Part shown: positions 8,568-17,909 of the stretch, in pieces
How the letters are laid out: each line of letters begins with the position of its first letter
Numbering within the stretch: position 1 is the first letter of the stretch
The notes under the pieces: generated by a model
What the model was told of the DNA's origin: nothing
Database searches by the model: none
Seen by the model: only the letters and a program-made list of their open reading frames with translations
Position numbers and translations under genes: made by a program
Assembly: GCA_025458165.1 (NCBI GenBank)
Contig: JALOTB010000030.1
Location: 1 to 35,175, forward strand
Length of the DNA stretch: 35,175 nucleotides
Direction: 5' to 3'
From: Chromatiaceae bacterium
Lineage (GTDB): Bacteria > Pseudomonadota > Gammaproteobacteria > Chromatiales > Chromatiaceae

Positions 8568-8621
8568 CGCGCCACACCGCAGCATCCCATGAACGCAGCA
8601 AAGCCATAGCGGCAGGTCGGT

Positions 8622-8924
8622 ATGGAAGAGTCGACGTCGGAATACAAATCGATTGCTCAGATCGACGAGATGAATGATCAGCAACGGATGCAGTACTTGC
8701 TCCAGCAATGGTCTCTATCCGACCCAGTGATCGAAGGAAGGCCAGAATTGCGGAGGGATCTTTGGTGGCTGACAGAAGTGACGGACCTTGACGGCAATAT
8801 CTTGGAGTTCCCCATTTCGAATCTTCGTAAGCGACGTGAATCGCTCCAACATGGAATATTCATCGGGCCAGAATTGCCAACAGGAACAGGCGAGAGCGTA
8901 AGGTCTCTCTTTTCTGACTCCTGA
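8622..8924 (+). CDS. Hypothetical protein, 100 aa, first gene of the zinc-ribbon/DUF3800 cluster
   Basis: I do not recognise this protein. It is acidic and soluble, starts MEESTSEYKSIAQIDEMND and contains a Trp-rich segment (DLWWLTEVTDLDGNILEFP, about residues 46-64). It has no membrane helix or cysteine pair. Only 13 bases separate its stop from the start of the zinc-ribbon gene, so the two are probably cotranscribed. It lies 54 bases after vapC and could share that transcript. An adaptor or inhibitor role in the cluster is possible, but nothing in the sequence shows it. Confidence 0.6.
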   Translation: MEESTSEYKSIAQIDEMNDQQRMQYLLQQWSLSDPVIEGRPELRRDLWWLTEVTDLDGNILEFPISNLRKRRESLQHGIFIGPELPTGTGESVRSLFSDS

Positions 8925-8937
8925 CTTCGTTCTGACG

Positions 8938-9819
8938 TTGGACAGGCGACCCCAGCGGCTGCAGCCGAGCGATACAGGATTCTGGGTTGAGCCGAGTGAT
9001 CCAGGTCCCTTCGATGCTCCGTGGTCTGACGCGTATGACCCTGGACCCTCGGATTATTATGCACAAGACCGCTTCGACACGGGTGCCTTCGATTTCTACG
9101 ACCATGGCCAATTGAGTCCCAGTTCAGCCGACTCCTACGAGTCCGACGACATCGGCCCAGAACTCAATCCACTAGGTCGGCGGAAGTTGATTTTCGATGC
9201 CAAGTGCAAGCAGTTTATCCCCATCGGATCGCGGAATGCGGGTTTCGATCTTGCCGACGAGCTACAAGAGCTCATTGTCAACCGCGGATACGACGAGGGT
9301 GGCCAGAACCGGGTCTTTGTGCTTCACCCTGGGCCAGAAACCGAGTCGGCGAATGACTGGAGGCGGTTCTGCCGATATGGGGGAGGTCACTTCACGCCTG
9401 ACCCGGCGACGCGTCCGCAGTGGGACGAGGGACCCCCGGACCATCGCCATGGCGCACTATTGCTTCGGCCGAGGGTGATCGACCCATTGATTCGGGCGAT
9501 CAGTATGCACCTGTACCTGGCACTCGACAACGCTTTAACAGATTCCGTAGCCTCGTTCTGTCCGGCATGTCGTGCCACACAACTCTCCGACGTAGAGTCT
9601 CGGAGGGGGCAAAATGCGGTCCAATGGTGCATCAATGATTCATGCCGCCAGTTGATCGTCCGCAACCATTGCTGGCGGTGTGGCACTCACCTCTGGAAAC
9701 TCGGTGGATACTGGAGCTTCCATGAGACGCGCGCACTGAATCCTTACGATATCAAGTGTCCGCACTGCGGCGAGTACCTGATCCCAGCGGAGTGGGGCGA
9801 GTACCCTTGGATTCCATGA
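8938..9819 (+). CDS. Unknown protein with acidic repeats and two C-terminal zinc ribbons
   Basis: The start is uncertain. The frame is open from 8902, no ATG exists near the N-terminus, and TTG 8938 is the best choice for a 293-aa product. Residues about 18-72 are low-complexity and acidic, with recurring Asp-Pro-Gly-Pro and Phe-Asp/Tyr-Asp units. The middle (about 80-200) is a compact unknown domain. Two four-cysteine sites follow: Cys208/211 with 231/236, and Cys245/248 with 274/277 (motifs CPAC, CWRC and CPHC). These are typical zinc ribbons for nucleic-acid or protein binding. Its stop overlaps the next start as ATGA, so it is translationally coupled to the DUF3800 gene and the two products probably work together. 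I know no named family for it. Confidence 0.7.
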   Translation: MDRRPQRLQPSDTGFWVEPSDPGPFDAPWSDAYDPGPSDYYAQDRFDTGAFDFYDHGQLSPSSADSYESDDIGPELNPLGRRKLIFDAKCKQFIPIGSRNAGFDLADELQELIVNRGYDEGGQNRVFVLHPGPETESANDWRRFCRYGGGHFTPDPATRPQWDEGPPDHRHGALLLRPRVIDPLIRAISMHLYLALDNALTDSVASFCPACRATQLSDVESRRGQNAVQWCINDSCRQLIVRNHCWRCGTHLWKLGGYWSFHETRALNPYDIKCPHCGEYLIPAEWGEYPWIP

Positions 9820-11759
9820 CATATACCCTTTTTATCGACGAGTCCGGCGATTTCGATCAGGACCCGCGCTGGATCGTCAGCGGGGTCCTTTGCGAGGGTT
9901 CGCCCGATAATGCGGAGAAGCGGCTGAAACAGGCCCTGGAATCGGTGTTACGGCAATTCCAGCTTTCGGCCCTTGCCGATCTGCACCTGACCGAGTTGCG
10001 GCAGCGCCTTGGGAACCGGCAAGCGGTAGAGGCGGCCCGCGCGGTATTCGATGTCGCCGAGAGCACGGGGAACGTGACAACCATGCTAGTGGTGGAGAAT
10101 GAGCGGCGAGTCGGGCTGCGAGAGAGCGAGCGGACCTATCGACTGATGTTGCTGGACCTGTTGGCACTCGCGGACACCGCCTTGCCGGAGGCGCGGGGAG
10201 ACCACCGGTTGGAGGTCATTGTCGCCCGTCGGCAAAAGCAGGGGGAACTAATGTCCACCCGCGACGAACTCCTGGCGGACGTCGTGGAGCGGATAGCGGA
10301 TGCGGTTGAGGCGGGACTTGCGGCCAAGGGACTGCTGGATCGACTCGATGCTGGAGATGTTCGGATCTGGCGAGCAAAGGACTCGGCAGGCTTGGCGGTC
10401 GCCGACTTCGCCGCGAACCTGGCGTACAACCGGCACCGGGTGGAGAGTGGTGAACTCTACTCTGCCCTCGAGCGCGCCGGACGCATCCGGCTGTTCGAGG
10501 GCTTTGGGGGATATGCCGAGCGACGAGCCCGCATCGCGGAGCGGGATGGCGACTTAGCCGCGGCTCTGGCTCGGTGGTCGTTGCTAAAGCCGAAGAAAAA
10601 CCGGGAAGCGGGCCTGCGGCAAGAGGCCGCGCTTGTCAGACTGTGGCGGCGGACTATGCTGCGCGGCTCCGCCGGTCCCATGGCGACGCTGGACGCGACA
10701 CTCGAACGTCTCTGGCGACAGCACCAAGACCCCGCGTCCCATCCTCCGCTGGCTGCGGCGCTGGGGCGGCTGGAGGCGTCCCTCCTATCCACGGGAGGGG
10801 CGCCGGAGCTCGTCTACCGCCTACGGAATCTGATGCACCTGGTCGCGAACCAGGTCGGGGATCTTGTTACTGCGGATCGCTTGGCCGGCGAGCAGGCCGC
10901 CATCGGCGACTCCATCGCTGTCGATCCCAGCCTTTTCCATCTCGTCCTCGACACGCATCTGCTCCGAACGGTGACAGAGGAACTGCGCTTGGACTTCGCG
11001 GCGGCCATCCTCCTTGCTCGGATGCACTGTGACCTAGTGGGGCAGTACGGTGCCGTCTGGGAACTGCTGGCTGGGGACCGAGGCCATGAGGGGTTCACCC
11101 GCTCCCGGCTCTGGGCTAAGGCCCAGATGACTCTGTTGCGGACACTGTTGCTCTCGGGTGAGGCCAACGACCTGCGGGAAGCGGATGAACTGCTCGATGT
11201 GTTCGGGACCCTGGGTGTGCGTGGGAGCGATCAGACCAGGCTCGACAACTACCGGGTTTGGGCGGATGTACGCTGCGGTCGCTGGGATTCAGCCGTCGGC
11301 CGCGGTCGCTCGCTTCTCGAGCGCGATCCCGGGATCTTCGCCGCCCAGTTCGCAGCTCGGGCAGCCGCCGATGCCGTGATCCATGGACAAACGGGACTCA
11401 GAGACGACCTGCGCGCCATGCTGGGGTTGCTCCGCGACCGCCTGCCCGGGTACTCAGGTCATCCGGGTGACCTGGTCTGGCGCGACGTCGGCGTGTTGGA
11501 GCACGCCTTTGGACGAGGCAAGAAGGCGGGCATGGAGTGCATGGAGCGGAGCCTGACGATCACCCGGGCGTTGCCCGTAAGCCCGGCCAACGCCTGGGTT
11601 CGTTATGTGACTGAGGTGCATCGGGCCGCGATCGGAGGGAGTGGGATGCCGGCAAGCGCATCTTTACCGGACGAGGCTATGGTCCTGCTGCGAAAGGCGC
11701 AAGTGCTAGCGGCGGCGGGTGGCGCGCTGCGGGCGTACCGTAAAGTGAGTCCGTACTGA
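9816..11759 (+). CDS. DUF3800 protein with a long helical C-terminal extension
   Basis: DUF3800 is a predicted nuclease-like fold often found in accessory and defence-linked DNA. The N-terminus shows FIDESGDF (residues 6-13, with Asp8 and Glu9), HLTEL (57-61), and the second signature KDSAGLAVADFAAN (188-201, with Asp189 and Asp197). These acidic residues could bind metal. Typical DUF3800 proteins are about 200-300 aa. This one has 648, and residues about 235-640 are a run of Ala/Leu/Arg-rich helices resembling TPR-like repeats. ATG 9816 overlaps the zinc-ribbon stop by four bases. The helical part could sense or bind a partner while the N-terminus acts. Function is not known. Confidence 0.8.
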   Translation: MTYTLFIDESGDFDQDPRWIVSGVLCEGSPDNAEKRLKQALESVLRQFQLSALADLHLTELRQRLGNRQAVEAARAVFDVAESTGNVTTMLVVENERRVGLRESERTYRLMLLDLLALADTALPEARGDHRLEVIVARRQKQGELMSTRDELLADVVERIADAVEAGLAAKGLLDRLDAGDVRIWRAKDSAGLAVADFAANLAYNRHRVESGELYSALERAGRIRLFEGFGGYAERRARIAERDGDLAAALARWSLLKPKKNREAGLRQEAALVRLWRRTMLRGSAGPMATLDATLERLWRQHQDPASHPPLAAALGRLEASLLSTGGAPELVYRLRNLMHLVANQVGDLVTADRLAGEQAAIGDSIAVDPSLFHLVLDTHLLRTVTEELRLDFAAAILLARMHCDLVGQYGAVWELLAGDRGHEGFTRSRLWAKAQMTLLRTLLLSGEANDLREADELLDVFGTLGVRGSDQTRLDNYRVWADVRCGRWDSAVGRGRSLLERDPGIFAAQFAARAAADAVIHGQTGLRDDLRAMLGLLRDRLPGYSGHPGDLVWRDVGVLEHAFGRGKKAGMECMERSLTITRALPVSPANAWVRYVTEVHRAAIGGSGMPASASLPDEAMVLLRKAQVLAAAGGALRAYRKVSPY

Positions 11760-12428
11760 CAACAACGGTCCGGCAAGGTGGCACGGCGAGGGCCGGGGAA
11801 AGCGTGACGGGGGAAATCGAGTACGCACCATGCAATCGCTTACCGACGGTGGTTCAGTCGATACACGACCTCTGAGACATACCTCTCCGTCCTGATTCAT
11901 GCGCAGGCGTGCGCCGGGTTGCGGCCTGCGACTTTCCTATGCATAGAGTTTGTGCGGTGCGTGTGACGGAAACACTGCATTTTTAGGCGTCCGCTGTGCA
12001 TTCAAATGCGGCCGGTCCGCGGGAAATCCTGAGCGTCCGCTACGGGGCGGGACCCGCCACGCACTCCTGGCTGGACAGGTCGAACAGCGTCGAAATCCCA
12101 ACCCTCATGCTGCTGGTCGCAATGCGCCGTGCTCTCGGTTGCTCAGTCGTCCAGCGTTTTGTGCGCAAGGCGCGCCACGGGGAAGCGATTCCATCGGAAA
12201 CCGCGCCCTATTGTTCGGCTTTCACGGCGGGCGCTAAGGCACTAGTGCCCGACGCAATCCGCTCCCGCTCACACCATCGGGCAAGGGTGCTGGGCCGAAC
12301 AATCCCCTGGTCGAACACCGAGAGTGCCGATCCTCATGTGCTATTTTTTCGGTAGGAGTTCTCGCCGCAGGACGGCGGCGGACGCACCGGGCCATGGAAA
12401 TCGCCGTTGCTGTGAGGGAGTCTGAGTC
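11760..12428. other. Decayed stretch, possible IS4-type transposase relic
   Basis: No intact gene is supported in these 670 bases. In the plus-strand frame 11996-12355, the segment VQRFVRKARHGEAIPSETAP followed by YCSA resembles the N-terminal region of some IS4-type transposases (Ser/Pro-x-x-Thr-x-x-Tyr-Cys-x-Ala). The rest of that frame is not recognisable, so I treat it as a possible relic only. A T-run follows at about 12343-12348 with no clear stem. Confidence 0.3.
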
Positions 12429-13001
12429 ATGCCGCTCTGCGTATCGGGCTCATCCGCCTTCCGTGAACGGGTCCGTGGGTTGCTCGCGCACCTCGACCCT
12501 GGAATCCATGTTGCAGCCGACGGTTGCGTGAGTTGGGGCGACTGGGATCCCACCCTGGCGTCCGACTCTGGCATGGCGCCCCGCCGCAAGAGCCACGAAC
12601 TGATTCGCGCCCTCATCCAGTCGGGCTATCGGATCGGCATCGAGGAGACCAGTTCCGCGAGCGAGTGCGTCCCCGCCCACCGATCCGCGGGGAGCACCGG
12701 GTCGACGATCCGCTGGAACCCGAGCCAAACCCTGCCACACGCCCCCGCCTGCCCCTGCATCCTGCTCGGACACGAGCTCTGCCACGCCCATCAGCTCATC
12801 CGAGGCGCGATCTCCGGGAGCGAGTATTACGGCGGGCGGCGCGCTCAGTTCCGCTACGAGATGTTGAACATCACCGGCCACTACGGTTCCGAATCGGCGG
12901 GGCCGGCCGCGATCACGGAGAACGATCTGCGCGCCGAGCACATCCCCGTGCAACAGCCGCGATTGACGCTCTGGCGTACCACACCACCGCCCGACAAGTA
13001 G
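12429..13001 (+). CDS. M91-family zinc metallopeptidase (effector type)
   Basis: M91 peptidases include type III secreted effectors such as NleD and the XopG/HopH1 group, which cut host signalling proteins. The 190-aa product carries LLGHELCHAHQ, with the zinc motif HELCH at residues 115-119, then RRAQFRYEMLNITGH (137-151), which probably holds another conserved residue, and a tail TENDLRAEHIP typical of this family. Nothing here suggests a classical signal peptide, and I see no secretion genes nearby. ATG 12429 has GAGGGAG upstream. It is followed after about 100 bases by the large surface metzincin, possibly by chance. It may be a toxin aimed at other cells. Confidence 0.75.
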   Translation: MPLCVSGSSAFRERVRGLLAHLDPGIHVAADGCVSWGDWDPTLASDSGMAPRRKSHELIRALIQSGYRIGIEETSSASECVPAHRSAGSTGSTIRWNPSQTLPHAPACPCILLGHELCHAHQLIRGAISGSEYYGGRRAQFRYEMLNITGHYGSESAGPAAITENDLRAEHIPVQQPRLTLWRTTPPPDK

Positions 13002-13058
13002 CCAACGATACAGCGAAACGCTCCTGATTCAGATCAGTGAACTGCACCGATGAAACTA

Positions 13059-13064
13059 TATACT
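13059..13064 (+). promoter_or_regulatory. Predicted -10 box of the surface metzincin gene
   Basis: TATACT matches the sigma-70 -10 consensus at five of six positions and lies 35 bases before ATG 13100. No convincing -35 hexamer is present at the right distance. The local sequence is AT-rich compared with its surroundings. Confidence 0.35.
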
Positions 13065-13099
13065 GGCGATACCTACATGTTTATTAGGGAAGAGCAAGC

Positions 13100-16000
13100 A
13101 TGAAGGCGGAGAGCATTCGAAATCTTCACCTGCGGTTGTCTCGTGTGAGTTCGACCGGTCGACTGCGCACCAAAGGGACTGTCCGCGCTCTGCCTGAACT
13201 CGCCAACTTAGCAACCATTGTTCTCATCGTACTCTATTTGGTTGTTGGATCCAGCGCACTAGCAGATACCGGTGTTCTTCGCGAAGTCCCAATTGCCGAT
13301 GCCTACGTTTCCGAGGAAGCTCCAAACACGAATCATGGAAGCCTACCCCATCTTCTAGTGGGACTCACACCGGAATTTGGCTATCTGTACCGCTCTTACC
13401 TGCTATTTGATATAGAAGGACTACCCGCCGATGCAGAAATCAGCAGTGCCACCCTCAAGATCTATCTCCATTCCACGCATCTGGGTGACGATGTCGACAT
13501 CGATCTCGGTGCAGTTGACGAAAGTTGGTCAGAGGCCGGTCCGGAAGGTGTCGCCTGGGGCAACCCCGAGACACTGGACCGGCAGCCCGCGTCGACACCA
13601 CTCGGCTCAGTGCGACTGACGGCGACAGCCGGCTGGCAGGACATTGATGTCAGCAGCCTGCTCCGCGACTGGTTTGATGGCGGCCGCGCCAACCACGGTC
13701 TCAGACTTTCGCTCACTGGTGAAGACCGCTACAAGACCGAGGGCCCTTACCTGCTTCGCAGTTTCTACAGCCGCGAATCTCCGATATGCGCTCCCTACCT
13801 TGAGATCGTATACACGGCAGCAGATGTACCACCCGAAACACCCGCCCCATCCTGTACACCCCTCTCGGATACAACGGCACCGGAGATAACCTCCATCGAA
13901 GCCGATCCCGATCCTGCCATTGCCGATCATGCGGTGCAGATCTCCGTCGAGGCCACTGATCCCGAAGGCATGTACCGGCTGCAGCTTCTTCGCGGTGCAA
14001 CGGTGGTCGACGACATCACCAGCGATACGGGCGAGACGAGCCTGTCACTCACTGTGAGTGAAGCCCTGGATCCCGGCCGGCACCATTATTCTGCGCTTGC
14101 CTGGAATCGCTCCATGCTGACCGCAGCGCGGGCGAAGAGTCTCCGCGTGGACCACGATGGAGAGCCACCTAGCGTGGCGGTTTCACACACTCCAGCCGAG
14201 CCCCCGGCAGGTGACTCGGTCACCTTCGTGGTTGAGGCCGAAGACGACTCCGGCATCAGGCACGTCACGCTGACTGTGCAAGGCGTTCCTCACGACCGCG
14301 CATTGGATCCCGAGACCGCAGTGCGCGAGGAGTTTTCCTATACCCTCGATCCCGACATGCGCGTGGTTCGCTACTCCGCGGCCGCGACCGATCGTGAGGG
14401 ACGCTACGCGTCCACTGGCACCAAATACCTTCTGATTGGCAATACCGGCGACGAGTCCGATGAAGACGGGCTTGCTGATGACATTGAAGTACTGATGGGG
14501 CTTGATCCCGCAAGCAACGATACCGATGGCGATGGACTTTACGACGGCTGGGAGGTCATTGGGCTCGACCGAGACCACGACGGCACGCTTGACCTTGATC
14601 TGCCGATGCTGGGTGCGAATCCGCACCATAAGGACGTCTTCGTGGAGATCGACTGGATGGAGGACGCGACGCGTAGTCTGAGGCCTCACCCGACGGCGGT
14701 TCAGGCGCTGGTCAACGCGTTCCGTGAATACGGAATCCGTCTGCACGTGGACACCGGCAACCTGGGTGGCGGAAACGCCGTGCCTTATGAAGCCAACACC
14801 TGCGACTACGAGTCCACTTGGTTCGCGGAGACCAAGGGCGCCAACTTCGACCGGGCTCGACGCGGGATCTTCTATTACATTGCCGCCATGACGGCAGGAG
14901 AAGGTTGCGGTTCCAAATCCAAAGGTGCCGGCAACATTATCTTGCGCTCAAGCTCGGTGCATGGATATACCGTCAACATGATGCACGAGTTAGGACATGA
15001 TCTGGGTGTGCATCATGGCGGGCAAAAGGCGCTGACCGAGCCGCGCAGTGCTGACACCCTTGGCCCCAATGGCGACATCATTTCCGATAACGCGATCGAT
15101 TGGGCAACGGACGACGAGAACTACAAGCCGAACTACCTCAGCATCATGAATTATCAGTACCAGTGGCAACTGCGCATCTGCGTGGTACCGGATGCCGCCC
15201 ATCCGTGCACATGTACCGGCCACCTCGATGCCACCCAGCGCGCAGCGGTCGCGAATCCCTGCGACGATGTATTTCCGATGACCTTCAATCTCAGTGACCG
15301 TCCGCTCGACGAAGCGGCGCTGGACGAGTCGGCAGGGCTCTCGGCACCCGCAGACATTGGCAACTACATCTGGCGCCGCAGTACTGCGGAGATGGAGTTG
15401 TATCGCCCGACGCTTCAGGGCTGGTACTACATCGAACGCTACCCGACATCCGGGTGTTGTACCGCAGACTGTAGCCCGGATCCGTATGATACCGTTCTGA
15501 CACTCGCCGACGGCAGCCCCGTTGACTGGAATTTCAATGGCACCATCGACGCGACGCCTGTTGCTTACGACCTCAATCGCTACTGGAGCAGAACGCAAGG
15601 CGCGTGTAGCGACGCGCTCGATAGTCCGCTGATGGCTCGTTTTGAGGTACCGCTGCTGCGGACCAAGATCTGGGGCAACATCAACTTCGGATTCTCTGAA
15701 ACCGACCTCTCGCCCGTGGACCCCCCGGCACCGATCGTACCTGCCGACGGTGAAGTCGCGGACGACATGGACAACGACGGCGACGGCCGAATAGATGAAG
15801 GCTTCCCGGATACCGACGCCGACTCTATCGCCGACCCGGTTGACAACTGTCCTTTCACTGACAACCCGGATCAGTTCGACACGGCCGCCAGCTATCGTGG
15901 CGATGCATGCACAGGCCTTCCGGAAGCCCCCACCGGCCTGGACATCGCTGTAATCGATGGTGTCACCACCCTGCTGTGGGAGCCGAGCACCACGGCAAAC

Positions 16001-16363
16001 ATCCTCGGCTACAACGTTTACCGCAAATCGGGTGATGGCCGCGATTTTCGCCGCCTCGGTATCTCCTTTCCAACCACGCTGGACGAGCACTCCTTCGCCG
16101 ACACGGAATGCGTCGCGGGCGCGATCTACTCTCTCGGTGGTGTCAATGTGTATATGGACGAGGGTCGTCTGTCAGGAGGCATTGTCGTGGCCGACACCAA
16201 CGGTGATGGTGTCTGCGACCAGGTTGCCGCCCGCTTGCGGGACCCCTATGGCACGGCGGCGCCCACTTACACTCTGCAATGGGATTGGATTCTCTTAATA
16301 TTTGTGTTTCTGCTAATAGCTGCAGCGATACTGGTCGTTCTCGTACGCACTCGCCATGCGTGA
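13100..16363 (+). CDS. Large surface protein: DNRLRE domain, calcium-type repeats, metzincin protease core, C-terminal membrane anchor
   Basis: The 1087-aa protein has an N-terminal hydrophobic export signal (about residues 37-55, cleaved near SSALA), then a DNRLRE-type beta domain (about 57-240) and Ig-like segments (about 258-445). Asp-rich thrombospondin-type-3-like repeats follow (about 450-495, motif DTDGDGLYDGWE). The zinc motif HELGHDLGVHH is at 629-639 and fits the metzincin pattern HExxHxxGxxH. A second Asp-rich block (DMDNDGDGRIDEGFPDTDAD, near 890) and a fibronectin-III-like region come next. The C-terminus is one membrane helix (about 1061-1081) followed by RTRHA. The start has GGGAAGAG upstream. 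It is probably exported and held at the envelope, cutting proteins outside the cell. The substrate is unknown. Confidence 0.85.
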   Translation: MKAESIRNLHLRLSRVSSTGRLRTKGTVRALPELANLATIVLIVLYLVVGSSALADTGVLREVPIADAYVSEEAPNTNHGSLPHLLVGLTPEFGYLYRSYLLFDIEGLPADAEISSATLKIYLHSTHLGDDVDIDLGAVDESWSEAGPEGVAWGNPETLDRQPASTPLGSVRLTATAGWQDIDVSSLLRDWFDGGRANHGLRLSLTGEDRYKTEGPYLLRSFYSRESPICAPYLEIVYTAADVPPETPAPSCTPLSDTTAPEITSIEADPDPAIADHAVQISVEATDPEGMYRLQLLRGATVVDDITSDTGETSLSLTVSEALDPGRHHYSALAWNRSMLTAARAKSLRVDHDGEPPSVAVSHTPAEPPAGDSVTFVVEAEDDSGIRHVTLTVQGVPHDRALDPETAVREEFSYTLDPDMRVVRYSAAATDREGRYASTGTKYLLIGNTGDESDEDGLADDIEVLMGLDPASNDTDGDGLYDGWEVIGLDRDHDGTLDLDLPMLGANPHHKDVFVEIDWMEDATRSLRPHPTAVQALVNAFREYGIRLHVDTGNLGGGNAVPYEANTCDYESTWFAETKGANFDRARRGIFYYIAAMTAGEGCGSKSKGAGNIILRSSSVHGYTVNMMHELGHDLGVHHGGQKALTEPRSADTLGPNGDIISDNAIDWATDDENYKPNYLSIMNYQYQWQLRICVVPDAAHPCTCTGHLDATQRAAVANPCDDVFPMTFNLSDRPLDEAALDESAGLSAPADIGNYIWRRSTAEMELYRPTLQGWYYIERYPTSGCCTADCSPDPYDTVLTLADGSPVDWNFNGTIDATPVAYDLNRYWSRTQGACSDALDSPLMARFEVPLLRTKIWGNINFGFSETDLSPVDPPAPIVPADGEVADDMDNDGDGRIDEGFPDTDADSIADPVDNCPFTDNPDQFDTAASYRGDACTGLPEAPTGLDIAVIDGVTTLLWEPSTTANILGYNVYRKSGDGRDFRRLGISFPTTLDEHSFADTECVAGAIYSLGGVNVYMDEGRLSGGIVVADTNGDGVCDQVAARLRDPYGTAAPTYTLQWDWILLIFVFLLIAAAILVVLVRTRHA

Positions 16364-16644
16364 AGTAAACAGGGATAGCCGTAGATGTTTGGCCGCACGG
16401 AAACAGGCAAACTTTACTGCGTAGCCCAGATAGTGAACAGAAGGATGCGAACTCAAGGTCGCTACGACACATTGCCCTGGCTGAGACGATCAACGGCCTG
16501 ATGACGCTCTCCGGTCCGCGCAGAAGTCGAACGCAGACACCCATCGCCGCGATCAGTCAATTCAGTTGGAGGAAACGGCGTTTCGTACCGCCGATACTCA
16601 AAGGAGGAATCGGCCCCAAGTGGCGCGTTCGCGCGTACTGGGAT
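16364..16644. other. Stretch after the metzincin gene
   Basis: I see no gene or clear terminator here. AAAGGAGGAATC at about 16600 looks like a strong ribosome-binding site but precedes no credible frame. The area leads into the decayed minus-strand gene. Confidence 0.3.
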
Positions 16645-16989
16645 TCAGCCGTGGCCGCAGGGGGGCGTCGCGGGCCAGCCAGCGCTCGGGGCGCGCCGCT
16701 CCCGGCGCTGAAGCCAGACCTCAAGACCCTTGGCGATCATCTCTCTGCCGACCGCGACCAGATCGGCAAGCGTCCGGTAGCCCTAGCGCCGGAAGGGTAG
16801 AAACAGGAGGCCGCGGTAGGCGCGGACTGGGGAGTCGCCCGTCACCCAAACGCGCATCAGAAGGTGCTGGTAGCGGTTTTCGGCCCGATCGACCCGCAGA
16901 GGTTCAAGTACCCTGACACCATCCTGTGCACACCGCACCGGCGTTCTCCGTCGTTGGCCGAACCGAGCCCGTCTCAAGGTGCCCTGCAA
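16645..16989 (-). pseudogene. Decayed minus-strand gene with an in-frame stop
   Basis: A coding-like minus-strand frame reads ENRYQHLLMRVWVTGDSPVR and continues to FLPFRR. It is cut by TAG at 16785-16783 and then goes on as GYRTLADLVAVGREMIAKGL up to TGA at 16647-16645. Both halves have natural composition and stay in the same frame, so a single nonsense change would explain the break. I do not recognise the family and the 5' limit is a guess. Confidence 0.35.
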
Positions 16990-17349
16990 CCGTCTCCAAC
17001 GCGTCCTGACCTGCCGCTCAAGTCGGCGTGGTCAGAGGCAGATGGAGGTCGGGAACGGTTTTCGGGTTAGGTAGCCATCAGATTTCGTGATGCGTCATCA
17101 ATCATTCTGATTGGCAGCGCTCGGCGGAGGGCGTGAGGTCTTTGCCTGGCCAAGACCTGCCACCCAGCCGAGTCCCTCCAAGGGCAGGTCAACGCGCTTT
17201 GCGGTCCGTCACCCGTCACGCCGCGATCGACTGTTCACGACCAGAGCGGACAGCGTAGCCCAGTTGCCGAGCGCCCGCACAATGCAGTAGAACCGACAGC
17301 CATAGGCTTGTCTGGCTGGCCAGTGTTCTCCGGGCGCCAACGGTGTTAG
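16990..17349. other. Stretch without a recognisable gene
   Basis: I could not support a gene in these 360 bases. The last part, before 17350, may be degenerate upstream sequence of the IS91-type transposase relic. One reading gives a broken Trp/Leu/Ala/Arg pattern expected just before its CPTC motif. Confidence 0.3.
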
Positions 17350-17592
17350 GTCCCGTCCGTGCCGCTGGTCTGCCCCACCTGCGGGGCGGATATGCGCATC
17401 CTCGCCTTCGTGAGAGAGGCCGCCCCAGTGCAGCGGATCCTTGCCCGTATCGATGAGTCCACCGACCCACCGCCGATTGTACCGGCCCGCGGACCACCCG
17501 CCTGGAACGACGATCCCGAGCCGATGCCGGACTGGGACCTCATCGCCCAACCCGACCCCGGCATGGAGTGTGACCAGTTCATCTCCCGTTAA
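17350..17592 (+). pseudogene. C-terminal relic of an IS91-type transposase
   Basis: The frame opens after TAG 17347-17349 and ends at TAA 17590-17592. The product has CPTCGADMRILAFV (start of the recognisable part), then VQRILARIDE, PPIVPARGPPAW and a tail ending ECDQF. This is the usual C-terminus of proteobacterial IS91-family transposases, which move by a rolling-circle-like mechanism using tyrosines. The zinc-binding and catalytic N-terminal parts are missing, and the stop codon just upstream shows that the gene is broken. It lies between the metzincin and the SLOG gene and points to past mobility here. Confidence 0.7.
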
Positions 17593-17909
17593 CCGCCGTC
17601 TCCTGCGATCGATGGCGCCGCCGCCCCATATCTCGGGGCTGCCCGCTGCGCCTCCAACTCTCGTCTCAAAGCTCTCCGACGCCCGCTCTTGCCCTCTCGC
17701 GACCTGCTCGAGCCCCGCGGTTGAGCCTTGACCGGGCCTCCAGCGACCGCTAGCCTCGCATATCGGTCACCTTGGACTCGCGCGGACGCTTGGATTTCTA
17801 TCCGTTGCCCGTGGCTCTTTCAACGGCCTACCAAATTTCATGCCCGTCATCATGGAGTTGCGATTTTGCAAAGAAGGAAACAGAAAGCACCTAATCGGGG
17901 CCAAAACTT
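17593..17909. other. Region between the IS91 relic and the SLOG gene
   Basis: About 317 bases with no gene. The first part may be the downstream end of the IS91-type element. The last 100 bases become more AT-rich and must carry the promoter of the SLOG-membrane gene, but I found no convincing -35/-10 pair. Confidence 0.35.
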
